Shown here: positions 27,308 through 37,954 of the stretch, one piece after another | Layout: each line of letters starts with the position of its first letter | Position numbering within the stretch: the stretch's first letter is position 1 | Assembly: GCF_003403095.1 (NCBI RefSeq) | Contig: NZ_CP031555.1 | Location: forward strand, 1,778,001 to 1,842,000 | Origin: Thalassospira indica | GTDB lineage: Bacteria > Pseudomonadota > Alphaproteobacteria > Rhodospirillales > Thalassospiraceae | DNA length: 64,000 nt | Direction: 5' to 3' | Notes under the pieces: model-generated | Database searches by the model: none | The model's input: the letters and a program-made list of their open reading frames with translations, nothing else | What the model was told of the DNA's origin: nothing | Program-made: the position numbers and the translations under genes

Positions 27308-28114
27308 ATGAGCGACAATCGCAGCGGAAAAGGCGGGCAGCGCCGCCGCAAGGGTTCGGCCATTGCAGCCATCGACACCGGCGCACGCCGTGGCCTGCGT
27401 ACGCGTGTAAAAAGTGCCAAGGGGCGCAAGATTTCCTCGACCCGCTGGCTTGATCGCCAACTCAACGACCCCTATGTGCAAGAAGCCAAGCGTCTTGGCT
27501 ATCGTTCGCGTGCGGCCTTCAAGCTGATTGAAATCAACAACCAGTTTGATCTGTTGCAACCGGGCATGCGCATTGTTGACCTTGGTGCGGCCCCCGGCGG
27601 CTGGACGCAGGTGGCTGTTGATATGGTCGGCTCCAAACATGGCAAGGGCCAGGTTGTCGGCCTTGATATCCTTGAATGGGAAGGCATTTCGGGTGCGACC
27701 TGTTTGCAGGCCGATTTCCTTGATCCCAAGGCGCCGGACATGATCAAGCACGAATTGCAGGGCGCGGTTGATGCCGTGATTTCCGACATGTCACCGGAAA
27801 CCACCGGTCACCGGCAGACCGACCACATTCGTATTATTGATCTGGTCGAACATGCTTTGCTGTTTGCCGAGGAAGTTCTGGCACCGGGCGGCATTTTCAT
27901 TGCCAAGGTGTTCAAGGGCGGTACCGAGAACGAGCTTCTTGATCGTGTCAAAAAGAACTTCCGTGTGACCAAGCACGCCAAACCGCCAGCATCGCGCCCC
28001 GAAAGTCCCGAGGCCTATCTGATCGCAACCGGTTTCCGCGGCCAGAATAACGCCGAGGACGACATCAGGAATGCCGAAATCCGCGAAGACGACAACTGGT
28101 CGCCGATCGAATAA
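27308..28114 (+). CDS. rlmE: 23S rRNA (uridine-2'-O)-methyltransferase RlmE (FtsJ)
   Basis: A 268-residue SAM-dependent methyltransferase of the RrmJ/FtsJ family, which modifies U2552 in the ribosomal A-loop. The K-D-K-E catalytic tetrad is readable in SRAAFK, SDMSP, AKVFKGG and RPESPEAYLIA. The SAM site is VDLGAAPGGW. A basic N-terminal tail of about 45 residues is typical of alphaproteobacterial members. Confidence 0.95.
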   Translation: MSDNRSGKGGQRRRKGSAIAAIDTGARRGLRTRVKSAKGRKISSTRWLDRQLNDPYVQEAKRLGYRSRAAFKLIEINNQFDLLQPGMRIVDLGAAPGGWTQVAVDMVGSKHGKGQVVGLDILEWEGISGATCLQADFLDPKAPDMIKHELQGAVDAVISDMSPETTGHRQTDHIRIIDLVEHALLFAEEVLAPGGIFIAKVFKGGTENELLDRVKKNFRVTKHAKPPASRPESPEAYLIATGFRGQNNAEDDIRNAEIREDDNWSPIE

Positions 28115-28302
28115 GCATCAATAAATTATTCCAATTCATACAATGGGCTAGGCTGGAATAGTTATAATTCTTCAGGCATTGTTGCGTTACATCAAACCCT
28201 GATCGCGCCCAAGGTGTTAATGATCAAGGTGGCAAGAAGTTAATCTTGCATTCCGGGTGGAACGGGCCATGTGGGGTGGCCATTGCTTGTGGGGTTTATC
28301 TG

Positions 28303-28827
28303 ATGAAACAGGACAATCTTAGCCTGACAGGGGTGGAACGTCATTTTGACGAGCACGAGATCATCGTCTCAAAGACCGATCTCAAGGGCAGGATTACATA
28401 TGCCAATGACACGTTCCTGCGTGTCGCTGGGTATCGTGAACGCGATATCCTTGGTCAGCCACACAGCATCATCCGCCATCCCGATATGCCAAGGTCGGTC
28501 TTTGCCCTGCTTTGGCAAACCATTGAGGCCGGGCGCGAGATTTTCGCCTATGTGATCAACCGCAGCGCCAATGGCGACCATTATTGGGTCTTGGCAAACG
28601 TTACGCCAAGCTTCGGTCCGGATGGCAAGATCATCGGGTATCATTCCAACCGCCGCGTGCCGCGTCGTGATGCTGTCGAAAAGGTCATCCCGCTTTATAA
28701 GGCTCTGTGTGAAGAAGAGGCCAAGGAAGCCAACCGCAAGGAAGGCATGGCGCGCGGGATCAAGATGGTCACCGACCTTCTGAATGACGCTGGCATGGAT
28801 TACGACCAGTTTGTCTTTAGCCTTTAG
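28303..28827 (+). CDS. Aer-type PAS-domain protein
   Basis: A 174-residue protein with one PAS domain (residues about 20-125). The stretch IIRHPDMPRSVFALLWQTI and GYHSNRRVPRRD are typical of aerotaxis-type PAS domains. There is no HAMP or MCP signalling domain after it, only about 45 helical residues, so it would act as a stand-alone sensor or adaptor. Start ATG 28303 has GGGG upstream; an in-frame GTG earlier is less likely. Confidence 0.8.
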   Translation: MKQDNLSLTGVERHFDEHEIIVSKTDLKGRITYANDTFLRVAGYRERDILGQPHSIIRHPDMPRSVFALLWQTIEAGREIFAYVINRSANGDHYWVLANVTPSFGPDGKIIGYHSNRRVPRRDAVEKVIPLYKALCEEEAKEANRKEGMARGIKMVTDLLNDAGMDYDQFVFSL

Positions 28828-29012
28828 GTCCGCGTTCCCAAGGCTTGCATGTGCGGAAATGAAAAAGGGGCTCGCCTGACGGCAGCCCCATCGACCAGTT
28901 TCTAACGGAATGCGCAAAATAAAGCATCAATAAAATCACAGGGCTGTTATGGGCGCACAAAACTTGGCATTTGGGGCATAACGTGTATAAATTCCGCGCC
29001 AACTCAGATTAA

Positions 29013-30491
<1,479 letters not shown>

Positions 30492-30582
30492 TGGACTTGC
30501 GCCTGCTGATTGGCTGACCAGCCTTGCGTTTGACGCTGTTGGCGAATGGTCTTTGCCATGATATGAGGCGCATTCAAATTTC

Positions 30583-30619
30583 GATGACGGCAGGCCTTCC
30601 TGCCGTCATCAGCTTTTTT
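30583..30619 (+). terminator. Rho-independent terminator after guaB
   Basis: A perfect 12-bp stem GATGACGGCAGG / CCTGCCGTCATC with a CCTT loop, followed by AGCTTTTTT. Confidence 0.92.
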
Positions 30620-30690
30620 ATCGTAGAGTGATTTTTTGCTTCCCATATGCGGAGCAGTCTTTCACCCGCAAACAGGTTGGATTTTACGCT

Positions 30691-32028
30691 TTGAAACCCG
30701 GTGCCCGCATAGCAGCCGTTATCGAACTTTACGATGGCTGGACCCATAACCGAGATGACGCTGACCGCGTTGTGTCAGGCTATTTCGGATCACGCCGGTA
30801 TATCGGCGGCGGGGATCGTCGTGAAATCAGCGAACGTTTCTATAACCTGATCCGTCATCAGGCGCGTCTGGGCTGGTGGCTGGCGGAATGCGATTATCAG
30901 TTCCAGGACGGTCGTGCGCGCATGATCGCCGATCTGGTGTTGCATGACGGTTTGACAACCAGCGACATCGAAGACCGTTTCTGCGGCGAACAATTCTGCC
31001 CCGATATTTTGCGTCCCAATGAAAAGCATCTGATCAACAAGCTTTCGGGCAAAACACTTGATCATGATGCGCAGCCCGGTGCGGTAAAGGCCGAATTGCC
31101 GAAATGGCTTTATACCGAACTGATGAAGCTGCATCACGAAAACCTTGCAGCCGAAATGGCGGCGTATAACCAGCCGGCCAAACTTGATCTGCGCGTGAAC
31201 CGCTTGCGCGGGACTGTCGAAGACGCAATCAAGTCGCTGAAGGCTGATGGCATCAAGGATATCGAACGCACCCCCTATGCGCCCAATGGCCTTCGTTTGC
31301 CGCTTGGTTTGAACATGCTGGTCACGGCGGCCTATAAAGACGGCCTGATTGAAATCCAGGACGAAGCATCGCAGATTTGTGTTCATCTGGTCGATGCCAA
31401 GCCGGGCATGACGATTTTGGATATGTGTGCGGGCGGTGGCGGCAAGACGCTTGGCCTTGCAGCAGACATGCGCGGCAAGGGCCGTATTCTTGCCTGTGAT
31501 ACCCATGGCGGTCGTCTCGACAATGCGCGCAAACGTGCACGTCGTGCCGGGGCAGGCGATTGCATCCAACAACGCATCATTGCCGATGAACGTGACAGCT
31601 GGCTGCGTAACAAGTCGGGCTTCTTTGATCGGGTGTTGCTTGATGTTCCGTGCTCGGGCCTTGGGACGCTGCGTCGTAACCCCGCACTGCGCTGGCGCAT
31701 TGGGCAGCGTGACCTGCGCGGCCTGATGGCTGAACAAAGCAAAATCCTTAAGGCCGGTGCCGCCAAGGTGACCAAGGGCGGTCGCCTGATTTATGCGACC
31801 TGTTCGATCATGCCCGAGGAAAACGAACGTCTCATAGAAACCTTCATGCGTGATCGCAAGGATTTCAAACCGGTGCCGGTTAATGAAATCTGGCCGGATG
31901 CGCCAAAATCAGTGCCTGTACCGGGCGGCAAGGACAAGCCGTGGCTGCGTTTGTCGCCGAATGTGCATGGAACGGACGGTTTCTTTGTTGCGGTGTTCGA
32001 GCGCACTGCAAAAGGCAAGGTAAAGTAA
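30691..32028 (+). CDS. RsmB-type 16S rRNA (cytosine-5) methyltransferase
   Basis: A 445-residue RsmB/NOP-family enzyme. SAM motif I reads ILDMCAGGGGKTLGLA; catalytic cysteines are in VPCSGLGTLRRNP and YATCSIMPEENE. The start is set at TTG 30691 (LKPGARIAAVIEL), because a longer frame from 30628 would begin inside the tail of the guaB terminator. This shortens the protein by 21 codons to the usual family N-terminus. It is followed by its own terminator. Confidence 0.86.
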   Translation: MKPGARIAAVIELYDGWTHNRDDADRVVSGYFGSRRYIGGGDRREISERFYNLIRHQARLGWWLAECDYQFQDGRARMIADLVLHDGLTTSDIEDRFCGEQFCPDILRPNEKHLINKLSGKTLDHDAQPGAVKAELPKWLYTELMKLHHENLAAEMAAYNQPAKLDLRVNRLRGTVEDAIKSLKADGIKDIERTPYAPNGLRLPLGLNMLVTAAYKDGLIEIQDEASQICVHLVDAKPGMTILDMCAGGGGKTLGLAADMRGKGRILACDTHGGRLDNARKRARRAGAGDCIQQRIIADERDSWLRNKSGFFDRVLLDVPCSGLGTLRRNPALRWRIGQRDLRGLMAEQSKILKAGAAKVTKGGRLIYATCSIMPEENERLIETFMRDRKDFKPVPVNEIWPDAPKSVPVPGGKDKPWLRLSPNVHGTDGFFVAVFERTAKGKVK

Positions 32029-32101
32029 TGACACTGGCGGTAATGGCATATGGAACCCAGTCCCAGCCTCACACCGCCCTTGTTCTGCCTGCAAATCAAA
32101 A

Positions 32102-32136
32102 GGCCCTGCGAGTGATGCTCGCAGGGCCGATTTTGT
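32102..32136 (+). terminator. Terminator after the RsmB-type gene
   Basis: GGCCCTGCGAG / CTCGCAGGGCC with a TGATG loop, then GATTTTGTTT. It may serve both converging genes. Confidence 0.85.
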
Positions 32137-32159
32137 TTAACCGTCAACGCGTTTGCGCG

Positions 32160-32453
32160 TTACTCGGTGGTCTGTACCGGCTCGTCAAAGATGGTGCCGG
32201 TGCCAGTTGCGCTACCGTCGCTTCCTTTGGACGCGTCGCCGTTCTCAAGGTTTTTCATGCCCGGAACGATTTCTTCGGCGCTATCAGGGATCAGGTCTTT
32301 GCCGTTTTGCGCAGGTGCGGTTTCCTCGGTGCCAATAAGCGGCAGGCTGGTGCCACCGTCTTTCTGGGTCATGGCGATGGCGGTTGCCGTGCCGGCAATC
32401 AGGATAAGGCCCGCGACGGCCATGGCAATTTTGCTACCGGTGGAAGTGCTCAT
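32160..32453 (-). CDS. Small membrane-anchored hypothetical protein, 97 aa
   Basis: An N-terminal helix (IAMAVAGLILIAGTATAIAM) is followed by about 70 acidic, Gly/Ser/Thr-rich residues with low complexity. This fits an inner-membrane anchor with a short disordered periplasmic tail, or an uncleaved signal. A good AAGGGA Shine-Dalgarno precedes the ATG. No family is recognised. It is divergent from guaA. Confidence 0.65.
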   Translation of the reverse strand: MSTSTGSKIAMAVAGLILIAGTATAIAMTQKDGGTSLPLIGTEETAPAQNGKDLIPDSAEEIVPGMKNLENGDASKGSDGSATGTGTIFDEPVQTTE

Positions 32454-32743
32454 GATGATGTGTCCCTTGCGTTGATCAATCGTTTGATGCTCGTGCTTGG
32501 ACGCGGTGTTTCCCGCGTTCCGTTAGCTCAGATACTGCGCGCCCATTGCGCAGAAAAAAGGGATCAATTGTGGGGTTTTCGGGGTGCTCTGCGCGCAAAT
32601 CCGCCGCAATTGCACCGCGACAACCGTAACAACAAGACAAGTTTTTTGAATGTATCGTTGGGGGACCATCTGCGCCGGGTTGCCCATCACGATGGTTTGG
32701 CGTATGTACGGCGCAACCCAATCTTCGACGGAGATACGGCCCG

Positions 32744-34297
32744 ATGACTGATCGCGTGCTGATTATTGATTTCGGATCCCAGGTCACCCAGCTGATTGCA
32801 CGTCGCGTGCGCGAAAGCGGTGTCTATAGCGAGATCCATCCTTTTAACAACATCTCGGACGCGTTCCTGGATGAATATGCCCCCAAGGCCGTGATCCTTT
32901 CGGGTGGCCCGGCGTCTGTCCATTGGGACAAGGCCCCCTCGGCACCGGCAAAGGTGTTTGAGCTTGGCATTCCCGTTCTGGGCATCTGCTATGGTCAGCA
33001 GACCATGGTCAATCAGCTGGGCGGCAAGGTTGCGACCTCTGACCACCGTGAATTCGGTCGCGCCTTTGTCGATGTGATCGAGGATTGCGACCTCTTCAAA
33101 GGGGTCTGGGCCGAAGGCGCCCGCGAACAGGTCTGGATGAGCCACGGCGACCGTGTTGATGCGCTGCCTGATGGTTTCCGTGTTGTTGGCAAGTCTGACG
33201 GCGCACCGTTTGCGGCTATCGCCAATGACGACAAGAAATTCTACGCTGTGCAGTTCCACCCCGAAGTGGTGCATACACCGCATGGTGCCCAGTTGCTCAA
33301 GAACTTCACGCACGGTGTTGCCGGCTGTTCCGGCGACTGGACCATGAATGCCTACAAAGACGATGCGATTGACAAAATCCGCAAACAGGTCGGTGATGGC
33401 AAGGTCATTTGTGGTCTGTCAGGCGGTGTTGATAGCTCGGTGACTGCGGTTCTGATCCACGAAGCGATTGGCGATCAGTTGACCTGCGTGTTTGTTGACC
33501 ATGGTTTCATGCGTGCCGGTGAAGCTGATCAGGTCGTGACCCTGTTCCGTGATCACTACAATATCCCGCTTGTGCATGTGGATGCGTCGGATACCTTCAT
33601 TGGTGCCATCGAAGGCGAAACCGATCCGGAAACCAAACGCAAAACCATTGGCCGTCTGTTCATCGAAGTGTTTGAGCAAGAAGCCAAGAAAATCGGCGGT
33701 GCAGATTTCCTCGCACAAGGAACGCTTTATCCCGACGTGATCGAAAGTGTGTCATTCACCGGTGGCCCGTCGGTCACCATCAAGTCACACCACAACGTCG
33801 GCGGCCTTCCGGAACGCATGAACATGAAGCTGGTCGAACCGCTTCGTGAGCTGTTCAAGGACGAAGTCCGCGACCTTGGCCGTGAACTGGGCCTGCCTGA
33901 CAGCTTCGTTGGCCGTCACCCGTTCCCTGGACCGGGGCTTGCCATCCGTATCCCGGGTCAGCCGATCACGCGTGAAAAGCTTGATGTGCTGCGCAAGGCT
34001 GATGCGATCTATCTCGAAGAAATCCGCAATGCCGGCCTCTATGACGCCATTTGGCAGGCATTCGCTGTGCTTCTCCCGGTTCGTACCGTTGGCGTCATGG
34101 GCGATGGTCGTACTTACGATTATGCATGCGCCTTGCGTGCCGTGACCTCAACCGACGGCATGACCGCCGATTTCTTCCCGTTCCCGCCGGAACTGCTTGG
34201 CCGCATCGCCAATCGGATCATCAACGAAGTCAACGGCATTAACCGTGTCACCTATGACTTCACCTCGAAGCCCCCGGGAACGATTGAGTGGGAATAA
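32744..34297 (+). CDS. guaA: GMP synthase (glutamine-hydrolysing)
   Basis: A 517-residue enzyme converting XMP to GMP. The class I amidotransferase domain has GICYGQQ (nucleophile Cys) and FHPEV; the ATP-pyrophosphatase P-loop is [10 protein letters not shown]; the C-terminal dimer domain ends [12 protein letters not shown]. The gene is complete. Its 3' end is a known integration hotspot for mobile elements, and a second, diverged copy of this end lies 2.9 kb downstream. Confidence 0.97.
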   Translation: MTDRVLIIDFGSQVTQLIARRVRESGVYSEIHPFNNISDAFLDEYAPKAVILSGGPASVHWDKAPSAPAKVFELGIPVLGICYGQQTMVNQLGGKVATSDHREFGRAFVDVIEDCDLFKGVWAEGAREQVWMSHGDRVDALPDGFRVVGKSDGAPFAAIANDDKKFYAVQFHPEVVHTPHGAQLLKNFTHGVAGCSGDWTMNAYKDDAIDKIRKQVGDGKVICGLSGGVDSSVTAVLIHEAIGDQLTCVFVDHGFMRAGEADQVVTLFRDHYNIPLVHVDASDTFIGAIEGETDPETKRKTIGRLFIEVFEQEAKKIGGADFLAQGTLYPDVIESVSFTGGPSVTIKSHHNVGGLPERMNMKLVEPLRELFKDEVRDLGRELGLPDSFVGRHPFPGPGLAIRIPGQPITREKLDVLRKADAIYLEEIRNAGLYDAIWQAFAVLLPVRTVGVMGDGRTYDYACALRAVTSTDGMTADFFPFPPELLGRIANRIINEVNGINRVTYDFTSKPPGTIEWE

Positions 34298-34350
34298 GTT
34301 TTCCGATACCGGAACCAACAAACGGCGCGTCCAAAGGGCGCACCGTTTTG
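34284..34350 (+). repeat. guaA 3' end plus terminator, left copy
   Basis: This covers the last guaA codons, the stop and the terminator hairpin (AAACGG..GCG / CGC..CCGTTTT). It shares TTGAGTGGGAATA and GGCGCACCGTTTTG with the right copy at 37210-37278, in the same order and at nearly the same spacing (67 versus 69 nt). Confidence 0.75.
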
Positions 34351-34355
34351 CTTTT
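34320..34355 (+). terminator. guaA terminator
   Basis: An imperfect stem AAACGGCGCG / GGCGCACCGTTT followed by TTGCTTTT, 22 nt after the stop. Confidence 0.7.
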
Positions 34356-34358
34356 GGC

Positions 34359-34512
34359 CTAGTTCGAGCCCGGCCCTTCCGACCCGCAGTCGCCAGTTGA
34401 ATTACATGCATTTGACAATGCCTGCTGCACGCTGCGCTGCCAGTTAAATGTCAGGCAGGACGACAGGCCAATATGGCGGTCAATGCTATGATCAGGCGAA
34501 GCGGGCATATGG
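34359..34512 (-). pseudogene. Frameshifted copy of a small lipoprotein gene
   Basis: It is closely similar in nucleotide sequence to the intact gene at 37786-37938. The encoded tail SSCLTFNWQRSVQQALSNAC matches exactly. One base is missing in the signal-peptide region (GGCCTG here, GGCACTG there), shifting the frame, and the start ATG has become ATA. No reading frame can give the lipoprotein. Confidence 0.8.
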
Positions 34513-35513
34513 TAGTGTCTGCTTCGAAGATGTCGAAGCCAGAAACGAAGGCTGTGACGCGCACTGCTGCTGTAACAAAGACAAGGATAGTCAGGCAAGA
34601 CCACAACAGTGTACGACACAAAAATGCGCAGCACGAGCACAATCCAAACCCATTCATGAACAGCCACCGTCGCCTAATCGACAACACGACAGAGATAAGC
34701 GCTGAAAATCACATGGTTCATAGCGCATTGGCTATATGGTTGACACTATGAATGTTTGGTATAATGGGACGCGATTTAAATACTTTCCCCAAAATCCAGT
34801 ACATTCCGCCAAGTGTAAAAAAGATGTGATTTTTCCAGAAGCTACAAGATTGGTTAAGTTAAAAGGCGTAGTATCTATTGCCTGCGTAGTGCGTTTATGC
34901 TGGGGATTGAGGCATTGGTCTTGCTTTTAGATCGCCAGCTTAGGTGTTGGGTAAGTAGGTCGGCCGCATGTTTACGGTATCCACTGGAATTTACACTTTC
35001 TGAGAAGTCTCAGTTTCAAGCGGATCCTTCAAGTCTGGTTGCGAGAGAGTGCATTACATGGCTGTTGGTTAGAAGAACATGATGTGCATGGTTGCCAAAT
35101 CTTGTAACGAGTGACTTTTGATCATTGTTCTGTAACGGAAGACGCCGGTCCTCATTCCGGTCCCATCGGTTACGCATAAAAAGCTTTATATGTCGTGCAG
35201 AGCAGATGTGATATATCGCTTAGGTCTCTGCAGTATGACTCTATTTGTAGTGATTTATTTTGTTATCTCTTGCTTTGGTACTCGAATCACAGAAGTGAAC
35301 GTTTAACTGACAGGTGCATACTCTGGAAATTCGAATGCCAAGTAGAAAAAATTCGTTGTTTGAGATGTGATGTTTGGTTGATAGGATATTCGGGGCGACG
35401 TTGAAATGCTGCATAATGAGTAAAGTGAAGAAAATATCAAAGTTAAGATTTTTTCCCAAGCTGAACCTTGGGTTGGTTGAGGTTATAGTTATTGTATCAC
35501 TTTAGGTGAATTA
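34513..35513. other. AT-rich stretch without a supported gene
   Basis: About 1 kb whose base composition becomes clearly lower in GC than the flanks. Short frames exist on both strands but none has a recognisable domain or a convincing Shine-Dalgarno. It is part of the guaA insertion scar and probably decayed sequence. Confidence 0.5.
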
Positions 35514-36188
35514 ATGAAAAATTACGTCAAAAGAACTCTGGCGAAGCATTTGCCGGGTGTTTACTCCAAGATTCGACAGTTTAGATATGAGAAGTATGTG
35601 CTTCCAGTAGAGTTTATGAAGCATGTAAAAAAGCTTTCTCCATCTGATTTGACGATTGATGTAGGTGCAAACGTTGGTCTGGTGTCTGAGTGCATAGCAA
35701 GAAGAGGTGTTCGAGTTATAGCATTCGAGCCTAACTCTTCTGCATTTTCTAAGTTACAGATTGTTGCTAAAAAATATCCAAACATTGAGCCGCGAAATGA
35801 GGCCGCTGGAGTGAATAATCAAGAAACAAAACTGTATCTCCACAGAAATGTTGCTTCCACTACAGAGGATTTAACGCAGGCAAGTAGTTTGCTTGATGGT
35901 AAGCCAAATGTGTCGCGTGAAAACTTTGAGTTGATAAATGAAGTGGATTTTTCTGAGTTCCTAAGAGCACTAAATGAACCTGTGGAATTGATAAAAATCG
36001 ATATAGAAGGGTATGAGATTCAACTGCTAAACCATCTTTTAGATACAAAGATGGTGGATAAAGTAGGTGCTTTTTACGTTGAGACACACGAGCGGAAATT
36101 TAAAGAATTGGTTCCGGCTACACAGGCATTAAAGGCGAGAGTTAGGGCAGAAGGCTACGAAGAAAAGTTCTTTTTTGATTGGCACTGA
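35514..36188 (+). CDS. FkbM-family SAM-dependent methyltransferase
   Basis: A 224-residue protein. SAM motif I is LTIDVGANVGLVSECIA, followed by RVIAFEPNSSAF and the family hallmark IKIDIEGYEIQLL. FkbM proteins O-methylate sugars or polyketide-like groups, often in surface polysaccharide loci, which fits the Wzz-like gene that follows. The gene is AT-rich with codon use unlike the flanks (many TTA, AAA, GTT), so it was probably acquired. Confidence 0.85.
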   Translation: MKNYVKRTLAKHLPGVYSKIRQFRYEKYVLPVEFMKHVKKLSPSDLTIDVGANVGLVSECIARRGVRVIAFEPNSSAFSKLQIVAKKYPNIEPRNEAAGVNNQETKLYLHRNVASTTEDLTQASSLLDGKPNVSRENFELINEVDFSEFLRALNEPVELIKIDIEGYEIQLLNHLLDTKMVDKVGAFYVETHERKFKELVPATQALKARVRAEGYEEKFFFDWH

Positions 36189-36424
36189 TAATGCCTCTAT
36201 CCTTGCTTTAATGGCGGTTGGCACGCAGATTTCCAACTTTGTTTGATGCTTTAAGGGGATTTGACGTTCAACTGATTTATTACAGTTCAAATCCACACCC
36301 CTCCGAGTATTGTAGGCAAATTAATACGTTACGCTTCGATTGCCAAAATCTGCATTGTGTGGATTTTGTGGAGTGTTCAGCTTTAATTTGCACTTTTGGG
36401 GCCAGTAATTATGGAGAAGGTTTG

Positions 36425-37120
36425 ATGTCTGAAGTGCGTCAAGCATACGACGACGAAATCGACTTGTTTGATTTTTTTGAAGCTTTATGGGACGGAAAGT
36501 GGCTAATAGCAGCCTTCGTTTCGTTGGCGACTGTAGTTGGTTTCAGCTATTCGAAAGTTGGACAACCAAAGTACGAAGTTTCTGTTCCTCTTAAAGTGGA
36601 ATTGTATTCAGTGAGTTCCCAGCAGATATGTGGCCCTAATATTAAGTGCATGAAAAATGAAGCAAGAAATTCTGTGATTTCTTTACTGGGCGAAGGTTGG
36701 GAAGAAGATGGTCCAGAATTGTCGCTTACAACAAGAAATCCGTTAGATGTAAATAAGTACGAAGAAAAACTTGTGCACCTAAATGATTTGTTGACTGCAG
36801 GTGCTTACGATGAAGCACAGAATGAACTCGCATTGATTCAGACCGAACTTGACGACGCCTTTTTGAGTACAGAGGTTGTCGCTACCAATATGTTGAATGC
36901 GAAAAGGATTATTCGCTTAGTTGATGGCGGGCAGAAAATCATATCTTTTGGTTCAATTTCTATTGAGCCGTCGCCAAAGTTTTCGCTGATAATTACTTTG
37001 TCTGCATTGTTCGGTGGGATGTTTGGCGTCACCTTTGTTCTTGTTCGCAATGCTGTGCGTAAGCGTAAACAGCAGTTGTCTGAGGCATGGGAAAGAGGAA
37101 GTAAGTCTTCGGCGCTTTAA
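36425..37120 (+). CDS. Wzz-like polysaccharide chain-length determinant protein
   Basis: A 231-residue protein with the Wzz N-terminus DDEIDLFDFFEALWDGKWLIAAF (TM1 at about 23-40), a periplasmic central part with helices, and TM2 near 190-212 (FSLIITLSALFGGMFGVTFVLV) after a Pro-containing stretch. These control O-antigen or capsule chain length. Start ATG 36425 is fixed by GGAGAAGG upstream; an open frame before it is not Wzz-like. The central domain is shorter than in classical Wzz. Low GC, like the gene before it. Confidence 0.75.
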   Translation: MSEVRQAYDDEIDLFDFFEALWDGKWLIAAFVSLATVVGFSYSKVGQPKYEVSVPLKVELYSVSSQQICGPNIKCMKNEARNSVISLLGEGWEEDGPELSLTTRNPLDVNKYEEKLVHLNDLLTAGAYDEAQNELALIQTELDDAFLSTEVVATNMLNAKRIIRLVDGGQKIISFGSISIEPSPKFSLIITLSALFGGMFGVTFVLVRNAVRKRKQQLSEAWERGSKSSAL

Positions 37121-37209
37121 TGTTATTGAGATTTAATGTTTCTTCTCGTGTTTTCTAAGGAAATGGAAGATGATTCCATATAAATCAATTATTTCCATCG
37201 TTACTATTG

Positions 37210-37278
37210 TTGAGTGGGAATAGATTTTCTAGTGCTGAAACTGCAAACGGTGCGGCCCATCAATGGCGCACCGTTTTG
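37210..37278 (+). repeat. guaA 3' end plus terminator, right (diverged) copy
   Basis: It reads as the final codons of guaA (..VEWE stop) followed by a terminator hairpin (AAACGGTGCG / GGCGCACCGTTTTG), but with no guaA body before it. Identity to the left copy is about three quarters by eye. This is what an integrative element that replaced the guaA end would leave. Confidence 0.7.
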
Positions 37279-37443
37279 TTGTTTAAGGTGCAAATAATCC
37301 GTGGTTGGTGCTCTATTCAGTAAATTCGCCATTAACATCCATTGGTGTTCCTGCGATTAAGCCATCGTCAAGGGCCTCAAGAATCAGTATTGCGGCGGAA
37401 ACTTCATCTTAACGTTGCAATGCTCTCTGGATTGTGTGGCTAT

Positions 37444-37626
37444 CTAAAATGATACGGGAAGTTTGTTCTTTGATTTGAATGCCATATTCATAATTCCCGC
37501 CTGAACAATATTCACAGTGATATTGCGACGGCCAAGGTCGCGTGCAGCACCATTCGAATAGACGGCGATGGCAGCCCTGCTTGTTGCATGATTCATTGTA
37601 TCCGAAACCGTGATACGGGTATCCAA
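37444..37626 (-). pseudogene. Fragment of a short-chain dehydrogenase gene
   Basis: The reading frame contains SRAAIAVYSNGAARDLGRRN then ITVNIVQAGIM, the C-terminal half of an SDR (helix after the catalytic Lys, and the NxVxPG-type strand). The Rossmann half and catalytic Tyr are absent. It is a decayed remnant inside the guaA scar. Confidence 0.55.
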
Positions 37627-37778
37627 GCCAGAAGCGCGATAAAGTCTATTATTTCCCGTCTTATGAGTTGATCAAGGAAGTTTATCCTGATCCGTTTGTC
37701 GACGATAACAGGCATCCCAAGAAAGAATACGTTGAAGAGATCATGGAGCTGTTCGCGCGGGCTTATTGCACGGAGTAA
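37614..37778 (+). pseudogene. C-terminal fragment, GSCFA-like
   Basis: A 54-codon frame without a start reads KVYYFPSYELIKEV then DDNRHPKKEYVEEIMELF and a stop. This resembles the end of GSCFA-type proteins (YFPSYE..DD.RHP) seen near polysaccharide genes. It has no 5' part and partly overlaps the SDR fragment on the other strand. Confidence 0.45.
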
Positions 37779-37785
37779 TCAGTTG

Positions 37786-37938
37786 TTATCTGTTTTCCGG
37801 TCCATCCGAACCGCAATCCCCGCTTGCGTTGCATGCATTTGACAATGCCTGTTGTACGCTGCGCTGCCAGTTAAAGGTGAGGCAGGACGACAGTGCCAAT
37901 ATGGCGGTCAACGCTATGATCAGGCGAAGCGGGCGCAT
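37786..37938 (-). CDS. Small lipoprotein, 50 aa
   Basis: A short signal peptide (LRLIIALTAIL) ends in the lipobox LSSC, so the mature lipoprotein would have only about 32 residues with further Cys. It is 16 nt downstream of the SDR gene on the same strand and probably in its operon. Function is unknown. A broken duplicate lies at 34359-34512, immediately after guaA, where the ancestral copy may have stood. Confidence 0.65.
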   Translation of the reverse strand: MRPLRLIIALTAILALSSCLTFNWQRSVQQALSNACNASGDCGSDGPENR

Positions 37939-37954
37939 GGGATGATCATTGCCT

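Noticed and set aside
28862..28890. GC-rich stem-loop after the PAS gene as a terminator
   Set aside because: On the plus strand no T-run follows. The T-run is on the minus strand, where no gene ends.
30628..30690. Upstream GTG start for the RsmB-type methyltransferase
   Set aside because: It starts 9 nt after the guaB terminator T-run and adds residues unlike the family; TTG 30691 fits better.
34736..34930. Possible small genes in the AT-rich block after guaA
   Set aside because: Short frames without Shine-Dalgarno or recognisable protein features; likely decayed sequence.
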